From assembly GCA_005777405.1 (NCBI GenBank), contig SXMH01000007.1, positions 1 to 47,761 of the forward strand: a DNA stretch of 47,761 nucleotides, read 5' to 3'. How positions within the stretch are numbered: position 1 is the first letter of the stretch; every line of letters begins with the position of its first letter. Of this stretch, positions 8,464-15,591 are shown in pieces. This DNA comes from Actinomycetota bacterium. GTDB lineage: Bacteria > Actinomycetota > Actinomycetes > Actinomycetales > Microbacteriaceae. The position numbers and the translations under genes were made by a program. The notes under the pieces are model-generated. The model had not been told where the DNA came from and ran no database searches. It saw only the letters and a list, made by a program, of their open reading frames with translations.

Positions 8464-9171
8464 ATGACCTCGCGCCGCCTCCTCCGCCGCTGGACCCAAC
8501 TGCTCGTGGGCTTGGCCCTGTACGGCGTCGCGGTCGCACTGCTCATCGAGGCCAATGTCGGATTGGACCCCTGGACGGTCTTCGCGCAGGGCCTCGAGAA
8601 CCAGACCGGGTGGTCGATCGGTCTCATCGTCGTCATCATCGGCGCGGGCGTGCTGCTGCTCTGGATTCCGCTGCGCCAGAAGCCCGGCATCGGCACGGTA
8701 CTCAATGTGCTGCTCATCGGGCCGGTCATCGACCTCGCGATGCTCGTCATCGAGACTCCCGCCGAATGGTGGATGCAGTGGCTCATGTTCTTCGGCGGCC
8801 TCGCGCTGCTCGCCCTCGCCACCGGGTTCTACATCGGCGCGCGTTTCGGGCCGGGCCCGCGTGACGGCCTCATGACGGGAGCCCACGCGCGCTTCGGCTG
8901 GAAGATCTGGAAAGTGCGCACCGTCGTCGAACTCACGGTGCTCGGCACCGGCTGGCTGCTCGGCGGCACGGTGGGGCTCGGCACGATCGCGTTCGCGCTG
9001 CTCATCGGCCCCATGGTGGGTGTGACGCTGCCACGGTTGCGGGTTCCCGAAGCGCAGCCCCTCAAGCCCGGGTCGGCGGAGACGACGCCCTCCGCCGATC
9101 CGACCAACACCGTCCCGACCAAGACCGACCCGACCCCCAGCACCCCCACCGCTCCGGTGGTGCTGCCGTGA
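8464..9171 (+). CDS. YczE/YitT-type integral membrane protein
   Basis: This 235-residue membrane protein has about five hydrophobic segments, near residues 10-30, 48-68, 77-95, 101-122 and 152-192. The motif GARFGPGPRDGLMTG (about 126-140) is typical of YczE/YyaS-like proteins. Function is not firmly established in the family; in Bacillus YczE has been linked to secondary-metabolite production. The last ~40 residues are a Thr/Pro/Asp-rich tail (TNTVPTKTDPTPSTPT) of probable disorder. Expression is probably controlled by the divergent MocR-type regulator. Its stop overlaps the GTG of a small downstream frame. Confidence 0.87.
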   Translation: MTSRRLLRRWTQLLVGLALYGVAVALLIEANVGLDPWTVFAQGLENQTGWSIGLIVVIIGAGVLLLWIPLRQKPGIGTVLNVLLIGPVIDLAMLVIETPAEWWMQWLMFFGGLALLALATGFYIGARFGPGPRDGLMTGAHARFGWKIWKVRTVVELTVLGTGWLLGGTVGLGTIAFALLIGPMVGVTLPRLRVPEAQPLKPGSAETTPSADPTNTVPTKTDPTPSTPTAPVVLP

Positions 9172-9308
9172 TCGGGCTGTCGCTCGCGCTCGCGGGCTTG
9201 GCGCTCTGGTCGGTCATCGCGACGATCGAGGTCGTGGCGAGGGATGGGTATGGGCCCCTACCCATCCGCCCGCTCAGCGAGACCTACGCGAGCTCGCTCG
9301 CCGCGTAG
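9168..9308 (+). CDS. Putative 46-residue single-pass membrane protein
   Basis: GTG at 9168 overlaps the TGA of the preceding gene (GTGA), suggesting translational coupling. The frame encodes one hydrophobic segment (LSLALAGLALWSVIATIEVV) followed by ARDGYGPLPIRP. A short hydrophobic helix followed by an (A/T)DGYxxxPxR tail is a pattern I recognise from small actinobacterial membrane proteins, which supports the call. The last 25 bases overlap the end of the convergent MerR gene, and a strong hairpin lies inside the frame, so a non-coding intergenic region is the alternative. Function is unknown. Confidence 0.5.
   Translation: MIGLSLALAGLALWSVIATIEVVARDGYGPLPIRPLSETYASSLAA
9242..9267. terminator. 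Hairpin between convergent yczE-type and MerR genes, probable bidirectional terminator
   Basis: Perfect 9-base arms GGATGGGTA (9242-9250) and TACCCATCC (9259-9267) flank TGGGCCCC, whose GGGCCC can extend the stem after one mismatch. It lies between the stops at 9171 and 9284 of convergent genes. No T-tract follows, as is common in high-GC actinobacteria. It also falls inside the putative 46-codon frame. Confidence 0.5.
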
Positions 9309-10030
9309 ACCCGCATCGCCTCGCGCACGTACTCGGCGCCGTCGGGGCCGCCGTAGTGCTTCGCGAAGCGCGGGTCGGCGACGTACATGTCGCCGAGCCC
9401 GAGGTAGGCCTCGGCGCTCGGCGCCGTGCCGCCCCAGCCCGCGCGCACCCAGGCGTAGTGCCGGGCGATGAGCGCTTGCACCTCGGCGTTGTCGGCCGGC
9501 GTGCCGGCGGCGTGCGCTGCTGCGAGCCCACCGCTGATCGCGGCCTCTTCGGCCTTGAATGCAGCCTGGCCCTCAGCGCCGAGTTCACGCCACCAGCGGT
9601 CGCTCTTCGCGTAGGCCTCCGCACCCCAGCGCTCTTCGACCTCGTCTTTGTAGACGGTGTGGTCGAAGCCGTCGAGCATCTCTTCTGCCATCAGTTGTTC
9701 ACCTCCTTCCATTTTTCGAATCGTGGTCGTGACGCTCGCGATCTGCCGCTCGACTCTCGCTCGCTCTTGTTCGAGCCAGTGCAGGTGAGCGACGAGCGCG
9801 CGTGCGTCGTCGGTCTGGCCAGCGAGCACCTCAGCGATCGCGGGCAGTGCAAGGCCGAGATCGCGCAGCATGAGAATGCGCTGCAGTCGTGTGAGCGCCG
9901 CTTCGTCGTAGTAGCGGTAGCCGTTGGTTCCGATACTGGTCGGCGGCAGCAGCCCGATGTCGTCGTAGTGCCGCAGGGTGCGGCTCGTTGTGCCCGACAG
10001 CCGGGCGATGTCTTGAATCGACCACTGCAT
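9284..10030 (-). CDS. MerR-family regulator with TipAS-type antibiotic-recognition domain
   Basis: This 248-residue protein has an N-terminal MerR helix-turn-helix (WSIQDIARLSGTTSRTLRHYDDIGLLPP, then GYRYYDEAALTRLQRI) at 1-70, a dimerising coiled coil at about 78-112, and a C-terminal TipAS-like helical domain at about 120-248 (EVEERWGAEAYAKSDRWW, then RHYAWVRAGWGG, then YVADPRFAKHYGG). In Streptomyces TipAL the last domain captures thiopeptide-type compounds and the protein activates its own promoter. ATG 10030 is preceded by GAGGAGA; a longer frame from 10141 has no such support. The upstream promoter has the 19-base spacer expected for MerR activation. Confidence 0.92.
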   Translation of the reverse strand: MQWSIQDIARLSGTTSRTLRHYDDIGLLPPTSIGTNGYRYYDEAALTRLQRILMLRDLGLALPAIAEVLAGQTDDARALVAHLHWLEQERARVERQIASVTTTIRKMEGGEQLMAEEMLDGFDHTVYKDEVEERWGAEAYAKSDRWWRELGAEGQAAFKAEEAAISGGLAAAHAAGTPADNAEVQALIARHYAWVRAGWGGTAPSAEAYLGLGDMYVADPRFAKHYGGPDGAEYVREAMRVYAASELA

Positions 10031-10082
10031 GTGCGTCTCCTCTCGTGCTCTCGTTGTCGTGCTGACGACTGCCGTGCTGACG

Positions 10083-10113
10083 ACGCTAGAGGTTGACGTT
10101 GCGTCAAGGTCAA
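10083..10113 (-). promoter_or_regulatory. MerR-type promoter with 19-bp spacer and operator dyad
   Basis: Reading leftward, a -35 TTGACC (10113-10108) and a -10 TAGCGT (10088-10083) are separated by 19 bases. The spacer contains the perfect dyad TTGACG-CAA-CGTCAA (10107-10093). A long spacer with the operator inside it is the known signature of promoters activated by DNA distortion by MerR proteins. Transcription would start about 50 bases upstream of the MerR gene start, implying autoregulation. Confidence 0.75.
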
Positions 10114-10160
10114 GCGCTCCGGTGAAACCCGCGTCGAGCATCCACTTGCGCAGTGGGCAT

Positions 10161-10205
10161 TTCGCGATATATCGTGACTTTCACGACAACGCGATATATC
10201 GCGAA
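10161..10205. promoter_or_regulatory. Nested palindromic operator upstream of the DUF4097-PadR operon
   Basis: Two 14-bp arms, TTCGCGATATATCG (10161-10174) and CGATATATCGCGAA (10192-10205), are exact inverted copies, and each contains the self-complementary CGATATATCG. The two cores start 27 bp apart, between two and three helical turns. The site lies 36 bases before the DUF4097 start. PadR-family proteins bind AT-rich palindromes in their own promoters, so autoregulation by the downstream PadR protein is the natural inference. Confidence 0.65.
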
Positions 10206-10241
10206 TGGATGCCCGGCTCGGGCTCGAACAATGGAGCACTC

Positions 10242-11078
10242 ATGGCTCAAGAGACTTGGATCATCACCGAACCGACCGTCATCGACCTCGAAACCGTGCG
10301 CAAGCTCAAGGTGGGGCTCATCGGCGGGCAGATCGACATCGTCGCCCACGACGAGCCGGGTGCTCGCGTCGAGGTGCACTCGGTCTCGGGTCGCGACTTG
10401 AAGGTCTCGCTCGAGGGCGACACCCTCGTTGTCGACCACCCGCAGTTGAAGTGGGAGACCTTCTTCGACAACTTCAAGCTCTTCGGTGCGAAGGCTCGCG
10501 CTGAGGTCAGCATTCTCGTGCCGCGGGGCACGACCGTGTCGTACAGCGCGGTCTCGGCCGAGGCGCTCATCAGCGGCGTGCACGCCGAGGTCACCGTCAA
10601 CACGGTGAACGGCGACGTCGTGCTCGACAGTCTCGTCGGCGATGTCACGGTGCACGCGGTGAGTGGCGAGGTGTCGGTGCGCGGGCTCACGGGTGACTTT
10701 TCGTGCTCGACGGTCGCCGGCGACGTGACCGTCTCGGGCGCGGTGCGTCGCTTCACCTGCGACGGCGTCTCGGCCGATGTCGTGGCTGACCTGCGCGGCA
10801 CCCCCGACCGTGTGAAGAACAACACCGTCGCGGGCGACCTCACGGTGCGGCTCGACGGGGGTGTGCCGACGCAGTACTCGATCAGCACCGCCACGGGGCG
10901 ACTGCAGCTCGACGATGCGCGCATCACCGGAGTGAAGGGCCAGTACTCCGGCCGCTACGGGCAACTCGCTGGCTCGTTCACCGAGGTGCGCGCGAACTCG
11001 GTGTCGGGTGATGTGTCGGTCGTGCACGCCGTGCGCGACGCCGGTGCGTCGTCTGAGCCGGCGGAGGCGTCGGCGTGA
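10242..11078 (+). CDS. DUF4097-family beta-helical protein
   Basis: The 278-residue protein starts at ATG 10242 (MAQETWIITEP), with GGAG a few bases upstream; an upstream in-frame start would translate through the operator. It is made of repeating short beta strands with a VNTVNGDVVLDSLVGDVTVHAVSGEVSV rhythm through about 100-260, typical of the DUF4097 right-handed parallel beta-helix fold. No signal peptide or membrane segment is seen, so it is probably cytosolic. Its biochemical role is unknown. Its stop overlaps the PadR start by GTGA, so the two are translationally coupled; DUF4097-PadR pairing is common in actinobacteria and suggests a membrane- or envelope-stress response. Confidence 0.85.
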   Translation: MAQETWIITEPTVIDLETVRKLKVGLIGGQIDIVAHDEPGARVEVHSVSGRDLKVSLEGDTLVVDHPQLKWETFFDNFKLFGAKARAEVSILVPRGTTVSYSAVSAEALISGVHAEVTVNTVNGDVVLDSLVGDVTVHAVSGEVSVRGLTGDFSCSTVAGDVTVSGAVRRFTCDGVSADVVADLRGTPDRVKNNTVAGDLTVRLDGGVPTQYSISTATGRLQLDDARITGVKGQYSGRYGQLAGSFTEVRANSVSGDVSVVHAVRDAGASSEPAEASA

Positions 11079-11860
11079 GCCCCGCAGTGTTCGGCCACGG
11101 GCACTTGCGGCTCTACTTGCTGTTCGTTCTCGACGAGCGACCGATGCACGGCTACGAGATCATCCAGGCGTTGAAAGACCGCTTCGGCGGCACCTACGTT
11201 CCGTCGGCCGGCACGATCTATCCGCGGCTGGCAAAGCTCGAGGCCGAGGGCCTCGTGACGAAAGAGTCTGACGGTCGCAAGACCGTCTACGCGCTCACCG
11301 ACGCGGGTCGCGCTGAGCTCAACGATCGCCGTGACGAACTCGAGGGCATCGAGAACGGCATCGGTGATTCGGTGCGGCGCTTGGCCGATGAGGTGCGGGC
11401 TTCGGTCGGCGAGGCGATGACCTCGCTTCGCGCCGAGTTGGCGGCGGCGTCGCGAGACGTGCGCGATGCGGCTCGCGACGCCGCACGGGATGCTCGCCGC
11501 GCCGCCGACGACGCCTCGAGCTCCGCGGGCTTCGGCGCAGACTTTGCTGAAGCGTTCAGTGCGGGGTTCTCGTCGAGTGACGAGGCGTCTGGGTCGACTG
11601 CATCAGCCCCGTCGACTGGGTCATCCGACAGCGAGACGACGACCGAGTCGGCGTCGATGCACTCGAACGTCACGGAGTCGCGCGCCGAAGCCCGCGCGCA
11701 GGTGCAACGCGCCGAGTTGCTGCTGGCCGAGTTTCGCCAAGACGTGCGCACCGAGCTGCGCACGGCCGCGAGCCGCGGCTCGCTCGACGCAGCAACGATC
11801 GACGCGCTCGAGTCGGGGCTCGATGAGCTGCGGAAGGGCATCCTTCGCCGCGTGGTCTGA
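11075..11860 (+). CDS. PadR-family transcriptional regulator with extended Ala/Ser-rich C-terminus
   Basis: The 261-residue protein has a PadR winged helix at 1-85 (LRLYLLFVLDERPMHGYEIIQAL, then VPSAGTIYPRLAKLEAEGLV, then KTVYALTDAGRAEL). The rest is a long Ala/Arg helix (about 100-150), a Ser/Thr/Glu-rich low-complexity stretch (about 150-210) and a final amphipathic helix. Typical PadR-s1 proteins are around 180 residues, so the middle is an insertion of probable disorder. It represses promoters with AT-rich palindromes in known cases, and the site at 10161-10205 is the likely target. Translation is coupled to the DUF4097 gene. Confidence 0.9.
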   Translation: MSPAVFGHGHLRLYLLFVLDERPMHGYEIIQALKDRFGGTYVPSAGTIYPRLAKLEAEGLVTKESDGRKTVYALTDAGRAELNDRRDELEGIENGIGDSVRRLADEVRASVGEAMTSLRAELAAASRDVRDAARDAARDARRAADDASSSAGFGADFAEAFSAGFSSSDEASGSTASAPSTGSSDSETTTESASMHSNVTESRAEARAQVQRAELLLAEFRQDVRTELRTAASRGSLDAATIDALESGLDELRKGILRRVV

Positions 11861-11925
11861 TCGCGAGTGCGGTCAGCGCGGGGCCGCGCGTCGTCTCGGC
11901 GGCCCTTCCACAACAGCGGATGGCC

Positions 11926-11982
11926 CTTCAAGAAACGCGGAACACGGTGACACGGGTTCGCTTTGTTCCGCATTTCTTGAAG
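11926..11982. repeat. 19-bp imperfect inverted repeat between convergent genes
   Basis: The left arm 11926-11944 (CTTCAAGAAACGCGGAACA) and right arm 11964-11982 are inverted copies with one mismatch, separated by 19 bases. It lies in the 191-base gap between the PadR gene and the convergent Ig-like protein gene. It could be a bidirectional terminator, though it has no T-tract and fairly AT-rich outer arms, or a small mobile-element remnant. No other gene is visible in this gap. Confidence 0.6.
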
Positions 11983-12051
11983 CAGCGGCAATCACAAAGT
12001 CCGCGCCAAGAGTTGGCCCGAATGGCGTTGCCGCGCGGTCGTCGCGTCGAC

Positions 12052-12717
12052 CTACTCGGCCCAGGTGAGCGGCAGGTAAAGGTCTTGCACGCGGTCGGCG
12101 ACGGCCGTGTGGTCGTTGCGGGTGTAGAGCCCGCAGACCTCGACCGTGCAGTCGACGTTCTCGTCGGCCGCGGCCGGCACCTCTATATAGGCGGTGAAGG
12201 TTCCGGCGTCGGTGTCGTCGAAGCTGCGGGCGCCGAAGAGGCGCCAGGCGAATGCTTCGTTGATCCAGTTGGAGGCTCCGTACTGCACGACGCCTTCCTC
12301 GAACTCTTCGACCTCTTGCGATCCGACGCCGCCGAGGCAGGGGCCGGGCTTGCCGTCGAGCTCATCGGGCACGCGGCAGACCGCGACATAGAGGCCCTGG
12401 TTGCCGTCGAACCCTTCGCCGCTCACCACGAGGCGGTCACCCTCGGCGACGGCACTGAGGTCGGGCATCCCGCCTGATTCGTCGGCGACCGACAGCGTGC
12501 GCGTGCGTTCGTCATCGCCCGTGGCGGTGACCGAGGTGGGATACTCCCCCGCTGGCACGCGCGCCTGGCCCGAACTGCCCTGCGGCTGGTGGGTGAGAAT
12601 CGGCACGACGACGATCGCGATCACGACGAGCAGCAGCACGACGAGGCCTGCGATGACCCACGGCCATCGGCGACGCTTGCGCGCTGCGGGTGGGGTGGTG
12701 GGCTCGGGCGCGGACAT
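12052..12717 (-). CDS. Membrane-anchored protein with neocarzinostatin-like Ig-fold domain
   Basis: This 221-residue protein has a short cytosolic Pro/Arg-rich N-terminus, one membrane anchor at about 22-44 (PWVIAGLVVLLLVVIAIVVV) and an extracytoplasmic domain from about 60. The domain pattern VSGEGFDGNQGLYVAVCRVP, an early Cys pair, VDCTVEVCGLYTRNDHT and a terminal DLYLPLTWAE resembles neocarzinostatin-like Ig domains found in actinobacterial surface proteins, some next to HtaA heme-binding domains. ATG 12717 begins MSAPEPTTPP; a longer frame to 12783 reads through sequence without coding character. Ligand and role are unknown. Confidence 0.75.
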   Translation of the reverse strand: MSAPEPTTPPAARKRRRWPWVIAGLVVLLLVVIAIVVVPILTHQPQGSSGQARVPAGEYPTSVTATGDDERTRTLSVADESGGMPDLSAVAEGDRLVVSGEGFDGNQGLYVAVCRVPDELDGKPGPCLGGVGSQEVEEFEEGVVQYGASNWINEAFAWRLFGARSFDDTDAGTFTAYIEVPAAADENVDCTVEVCGLYTRNDHTAVADRVQDLYLPLTWAE

Positions 12718-12773
12718 GCCGCCAGTGTAGTGAGCGGGGCTCGCGCGGGGATGAGCCGAACGTCCCGCAAAGG

Positions 12774-12817
12774 TTGACAGCACTGCGCGCGGCGCTATGG
12801 TTAAGCAACTACTTAAC
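12774..12817 (+). promoter_or_regulatory. Promoter and ArsR-type operator of the ArsR-SRPBCC operon
   Basis: A -35 TTGACA (12774-12779) and a -10 TATGGT (12796-12801) are spaced by 16 bases. The inverted repeat GTTAAG-N6-CTTAAC (12800-12817) overlaps the end of the -10, and AAGGAG follows at 12819-12824. ArsR-family repressors bind such dyads in their own promoters, so autorepression is likely. Confidence 0.7.
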
Positions 12818-12829
12818 TAAGGAGTGGCC

Positions 12830-13207
12830 GTGACGTCCGTCATCGACGAGGTGGATGCTGAACAGCAGTTGTCGCGGGTCTTCGCCGCGCTCGCCGACCC
12901 GACGCGGCGCCGCATTCTCTCCCAGCTCTCCACCGGCCCGGCTCGCGTGGGTGAAGTCGCATCGCGATTTGAGGTCAGCGCCCCCGCGATCTCGCAGCAC
13001 CTCAAAGTGCTCGAGAGGGCGGGACTCGTCTCGCGCACGGCCGAGGCCCAGTGGCGCACGCTCTCACTGCAGACCGCTCCACTCGACGCGGCCGCGGCGT
13101 GGGTCGACGAGCAGCGGCGCGAGTGGAACCTCCGGCTCGACTCGCTCGAGCGCCATCTTGCGGTGATGAAAGCCCGCACGACCATCGAAAGGAACGACCT
13201 TGACTGA
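12830..13207 (+). CDS. ArsR-family winged-helix repressor
   Basis: This 125-residue protein starts at GTG 12830, five bases after AAGGAG; the in-frame GTG at 12824 overlaps that site and is less likely. It has the ArsR pattern VFAALADPTRRRILSQLS, then RVGEVASRFEVSAPAISQHLKVLERAGLVSRTAEAQWRTLSL. No cysteine metal site is present, consistent with the non-metal subgroup that pairs with SRPBCC/AHSA1 proteins. It overlaps the next gene by 8 bases. The operator in its promoter suggests autoregulation. Confidence 0.92.
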   Translation: MTSVIDEVDAEQQLSRVFAALADPTRRRILSQLSTGPARVGEVASRFEVSAPAISQHLKVLERAGLVSRTAEAQWRTLSLQTAPLDAAAAWVDEQRREWNLRLDSLERHLAVMKARTTIERNDLD

Positions 13208-13655
13208 CACGACGCAACCCGAGTTCACGATCACCCGCACGTTCGACGCTCCGCGCGAGCTGGTGTGGCGGGCCTGGACCGATGAGGGCGAGCTCGCCCA
13301 GTGGCTTCACCCCTTCGGGGTCACGACCGACGCGGTGTCGTTCGACGTGCGCGTCGGCGGTCGCTACCTCTACACGATGACGGTCGACGAGACGGGCGAT
13401 GTCTACCCGACCGGTGGTGAGTTCGTCGAAGTAGAACCTTTCGACCGACTCGTCTTCTCGTGGGGCATGCCCGATGCCTCGGTCGACGAAGCGCCCCGCA
13501 TCACGCTCACCTTCATCGAGCGCGGCGACCAGACCGAGCTCATCTTCCACTTGCGCGGCTACGCCGGCCGGCCAGGCGACAACGACGTCTACGACGGCTG
13601 GAACGAAACGCTCACGAACATGCAGCGCCACCTGGCTGGCGAGCAGCTCGCCTAA
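13200..13655 (+). CDS. SRPBCC/AHSA1-domain protein
   Basis: The 151-residue protein fits the AHSA1 (START-like) fold: FTITRTFDAPRELVWRAWTDEGELAQWLHPFG at the N-terminus, a central VGGRYLYTM strand, and a C-terminal helix YDGWNETLTNMQRHLAG. These small helix-grip proteins bind hydrophobic ligands; the ligand here is unknown. A TTG start at 13200 is proposed because AAAGGA lies 5 bases upstream, the frame overlaps the ArsR gene by 8 bases, and no ATG or GTG follows before the conserved start of the domain. ArsR-SRPBCC pairs are common and co-regulated. Confidence 0.88.
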   Translation: MTDTTQPEFTITRTFDAPRELVWRAWTDEGELAQWLHPFGVTTDAVSFDVRVGGRYLYTMTVDETGDVYPTGGEFVEVEPFDRLVFSWGMPDASVDEAPRITLTFIERGDQTELIFHLRGYAGRPGDNDVYDGWNETLTNMQRHLAGEQLA

Positions 13656-13692
13656 CGCTGCTGACCGCACCGCCGCGAGTAGGCTCGCGCGG

Positions 13693-14133
13693 GTGACGGT
13701 TCAGGCGAGCAAGCGGCAGGGCGCTAGCCCCCGCGATCTCGCTGCGGTGTTCGTCGGCAGCCTCATCGGCACCACCCTGCGCGTGCTGCTCGACGGCGCC
13801 ATCGCGCACGACCCCGACGAGTTCGCCCTCAGCACCCTTATCGTCAACGTGATCGGCTCCTTCGTGCTCGGCCTGCTCGTTGCCGCCCTCTGGCCGCGCG
13901 TGCCGGGTTGGGTGCGTGTGGGGCTCGGCCCGGGCATCCTCGGCTCCTTCACCACCTTCTCGGCACTTGCCGTCTCGATCGTGACTCTCGCCCAGGGCGG
14001 CGAGATCGTGCTGGCGATCGTCTCGATCGTGGTGAGCATCGGGCTCGGGATGCTCTCCGCCTGGGCGGGACTCGCCCTCGGTGCCCGGCTCAGGCCTGGA
14101 CAGCCGCCCGAGATTGCCGAGGCGCAAGAGTGA
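13693..14133 (+). CDS. crcB: Fluoride channel subunit Fluc/CrcB (first of two)
   Basis: The 146-residue protein has four membrane segments, with the family signatures NVIGSFVLGLL and GILGSFTTFSALAVS. CrcB/Fluc proteins are dual-topology dimeric fluoride channels that let F- leave the cell. Actinobacteria often carry two adjacent homologues that form an antiparallel heterodimer, and the second copy follows here with a GTGA overlap. The N-terminus is about 15 residues longer than the minimal fold (SKRQGASPRDL), so the GTG start is moderately certain. No crcB fluoride riboswitch was recognised upstream. Confidence 0.9.
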   Translation: MTVQASKRQGASPRDLAAVFVGSLIGTTLRVLLDGAIAHDPDEFALSTLIVNVIGSFVLGLLVAALWPRVPGWVRVGLGPGILGSFTTFSALAVSIVTLAQGGEIVLAIVSIVVSIGLGMLSAWAGLALGARLRPGQPPEIAEAQE

Positions 14134-14522
14134 CCGCGCTCGTGCTGCTCGCCGTCGCCGTGGGCGGAGCCCTCGGCGCCGTGCTTCGTCAACTCACGTC
14201 GGTGAGTCTCGCGGGCCGAGGCCGCATTCCGTGGGGCGTGCTCGTGGTCAACGTGGTCGGGTCGTTCGTGGCGGGGGTTGCCCTCGGGGCGCCGCTCGAC
14301 CCCACTCTGCAGCTGATCATCGTGAGCGGGTTCTGCGGAGGCCTCACCACTTTCAGCACCTTTGCCGTGGAGACGGTGCAGCTCGTGCTTGAGGGCAAGC
14401 ACCGCGCAGCGGCCGCGAGCGTCGCCCTCAACCTCGCCGTAGGTGTGGCCGCTGCACTGATCGGTCTTTCCATCGCCCTCGCGCTGTTTGGCTCGGGATG
14501 CACCGCCACGGTCTTGCGATAA
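14130..14522 (+). CDS. crcB: Fluoride channel subunit Fluc/CrcB (second of two)
   Basis: The 130-residue, four-segment membrane protein has GALGAVLRQL, NVVGSFVAGV and the pore/Na+ site motif GFCGGLTTFSTFAVE. It has the more canonical sequence of the pair. Its GTG overlaps the TGA of the first copy (GTGA), consistent with co-translation and heterodimer assembly. Role: export of fluoride by passive diffusion. Confidence 0.92.
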   Translation: MTALVLLAVAVGGALGAVLRQLTSVSLAGRGRIPWGVLVVNVVGSFVAGVALGAPLDPTLQLIIVSGFCGGLTTFSTFAVETVQLVLEGKHRAAAASVALNLAVGVAAALIGLSIALALFGSGCTATVLR

Positions 14523-14571
14523 CTGCCATCACTAGAATGTGGATTTTCTTCCCAAGACTGTCGAGAACTTG

Positions 14572-15552
14572 TCAAGCCGACCCTGTTCCGAGCGGCGGAA
14601 AGTCCAATCCCAGGAAACGTGCGCGGCTAGAGGGCTCACTCGGGGCTGGCTCGCTCCAGCTCAGGTCAATAGTCACTGGCCTTCGGATTGGAACGACAGA
14701 CTGAGCGGAGCGACGACTTGCCACATCAGCTCGAAACTGTTCAGACAGTAGTTCAGAGTCCATCGACTCGCCGGTCGTGTCGAATTCGTAGATTGTGATT
14801 TCCAACCCAACGAAGTACTCCATCATTCGTAATCGCTCAGAGAATCTAATCTTGCTCCAGAAGGGAGATGACGACCACTCTAGAATCTCGGGATCTATTC
14901 CGACGCGAGGGTTGATCTGGATCTCTTCCGGCTCTACATCGCGACCAAACTCAATCCGAGCCAGTCGCCCGACGCCATCAAGCAGTGTTCGCTCCCCCCA
15001 ACTGAACTGCGGATTCGAGTCAAACGGCGCGGCCAACACGGGCTCAGCTTGGGCGACACGAGCCGTGGAAACTGCCATGGTTCGATGACGGTCTACGCGC
15101 GCAAGACGATTGAGCCAGCCGAGAAAGTTGGCATCCAAGTCAGAACCAAAAGGCTGCATCGTGTGGAGCATCTCGCGATGGTGATCGGCAAGTGGGGCGA
15201 GGCGATAAAGGTTCCTCTTCCACGCAGTTTCGTCATCGTAAATCGGATACTGCAGCGATCCTTCTCCGGGAGGGGGGTACTGACGAGAGGTGTGAACGGC
15301 CGCTGCCCAGATCACATAGTCGAGCGCGCTGCGAAGGTTGTAAAGCCACTCGCCAAAGAGAACCGACATCCGAGTAGGCAAAGCTGAACGCTGTAGAACT
15401 TGCAGTTCGTACGTCTTGTCGGATACACGCTGCAACACGAACTCGAATGGATGCGGCTTTAGAAACTCATTCCAAATACAAGCCATTTCAGCGGAGTGCT
15501 CGCCTGCCCGCTCCACTCGCGCCCTCGCAGGGTCAAACTCAACAGCAGACAC
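14572..15552 (-). CDS. Hypothetical protein, lower GC, probably acquired
   Basis: I do not recognise the family. The 326-residue soluble protein has no signal or membrane segment. Residues about 66-86 (FGEWLYNLRSALDYVIWAA) form an amphipathic helix of a type seen in many uncharacterised bacterial proteins, and RVDRHRTMAV follows at about 150-160. Base composition is visibly more AT-rich than the neighbours (many AAT, AGA and ATC stretches), and codon use differs from the GAG/CTC/GCG pattern around it, suggesting transfer. The start is GTG 15552 and is uncertain. It is convergent with crcB and lies just downstream of the glycosidase operon. Confidence 0.75.
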   Translation of the reverse strand: MSAVEFDPARARVERAGEHSAEMACIWNEFLKPHPFEFVLQRVSDKTYELQVLQRSALPTRMSVLFGEWLYNLRSALDYVIWAAAVHTSRQYPPPGEGSLQYPIYDDETAWKRNLYRLAPLADHHREMLHTMQPFGSDLDANFLGWLNRLARVDRHRTMAVSTARVAQAEPVLAAPFDSNPQFSWGERTLLDGVGRLARIEFGRDVEPEEIQINPRVGIDPEILEWSSSPFWSKIRFSERLRMMEYFVGLEITIYEFDTTGESMDSELLSEQFRADVASRRSAQSVVPIRRPVTIDLSWSEPAPSEPSSRARFLGLDFPPLGTGSA

Positions 15553-15591
15553 ATTGGCATGCTAGACCGCAGGGACCATTCGTCGAGTCGG

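Noticed and set aside
13474-13692. In-frame upstream extension of the first CrcB gene
   Set aside because: It overlaps the SRPBCC gene in another frame and would add a hydrophilic region not found in Fluc proteins.
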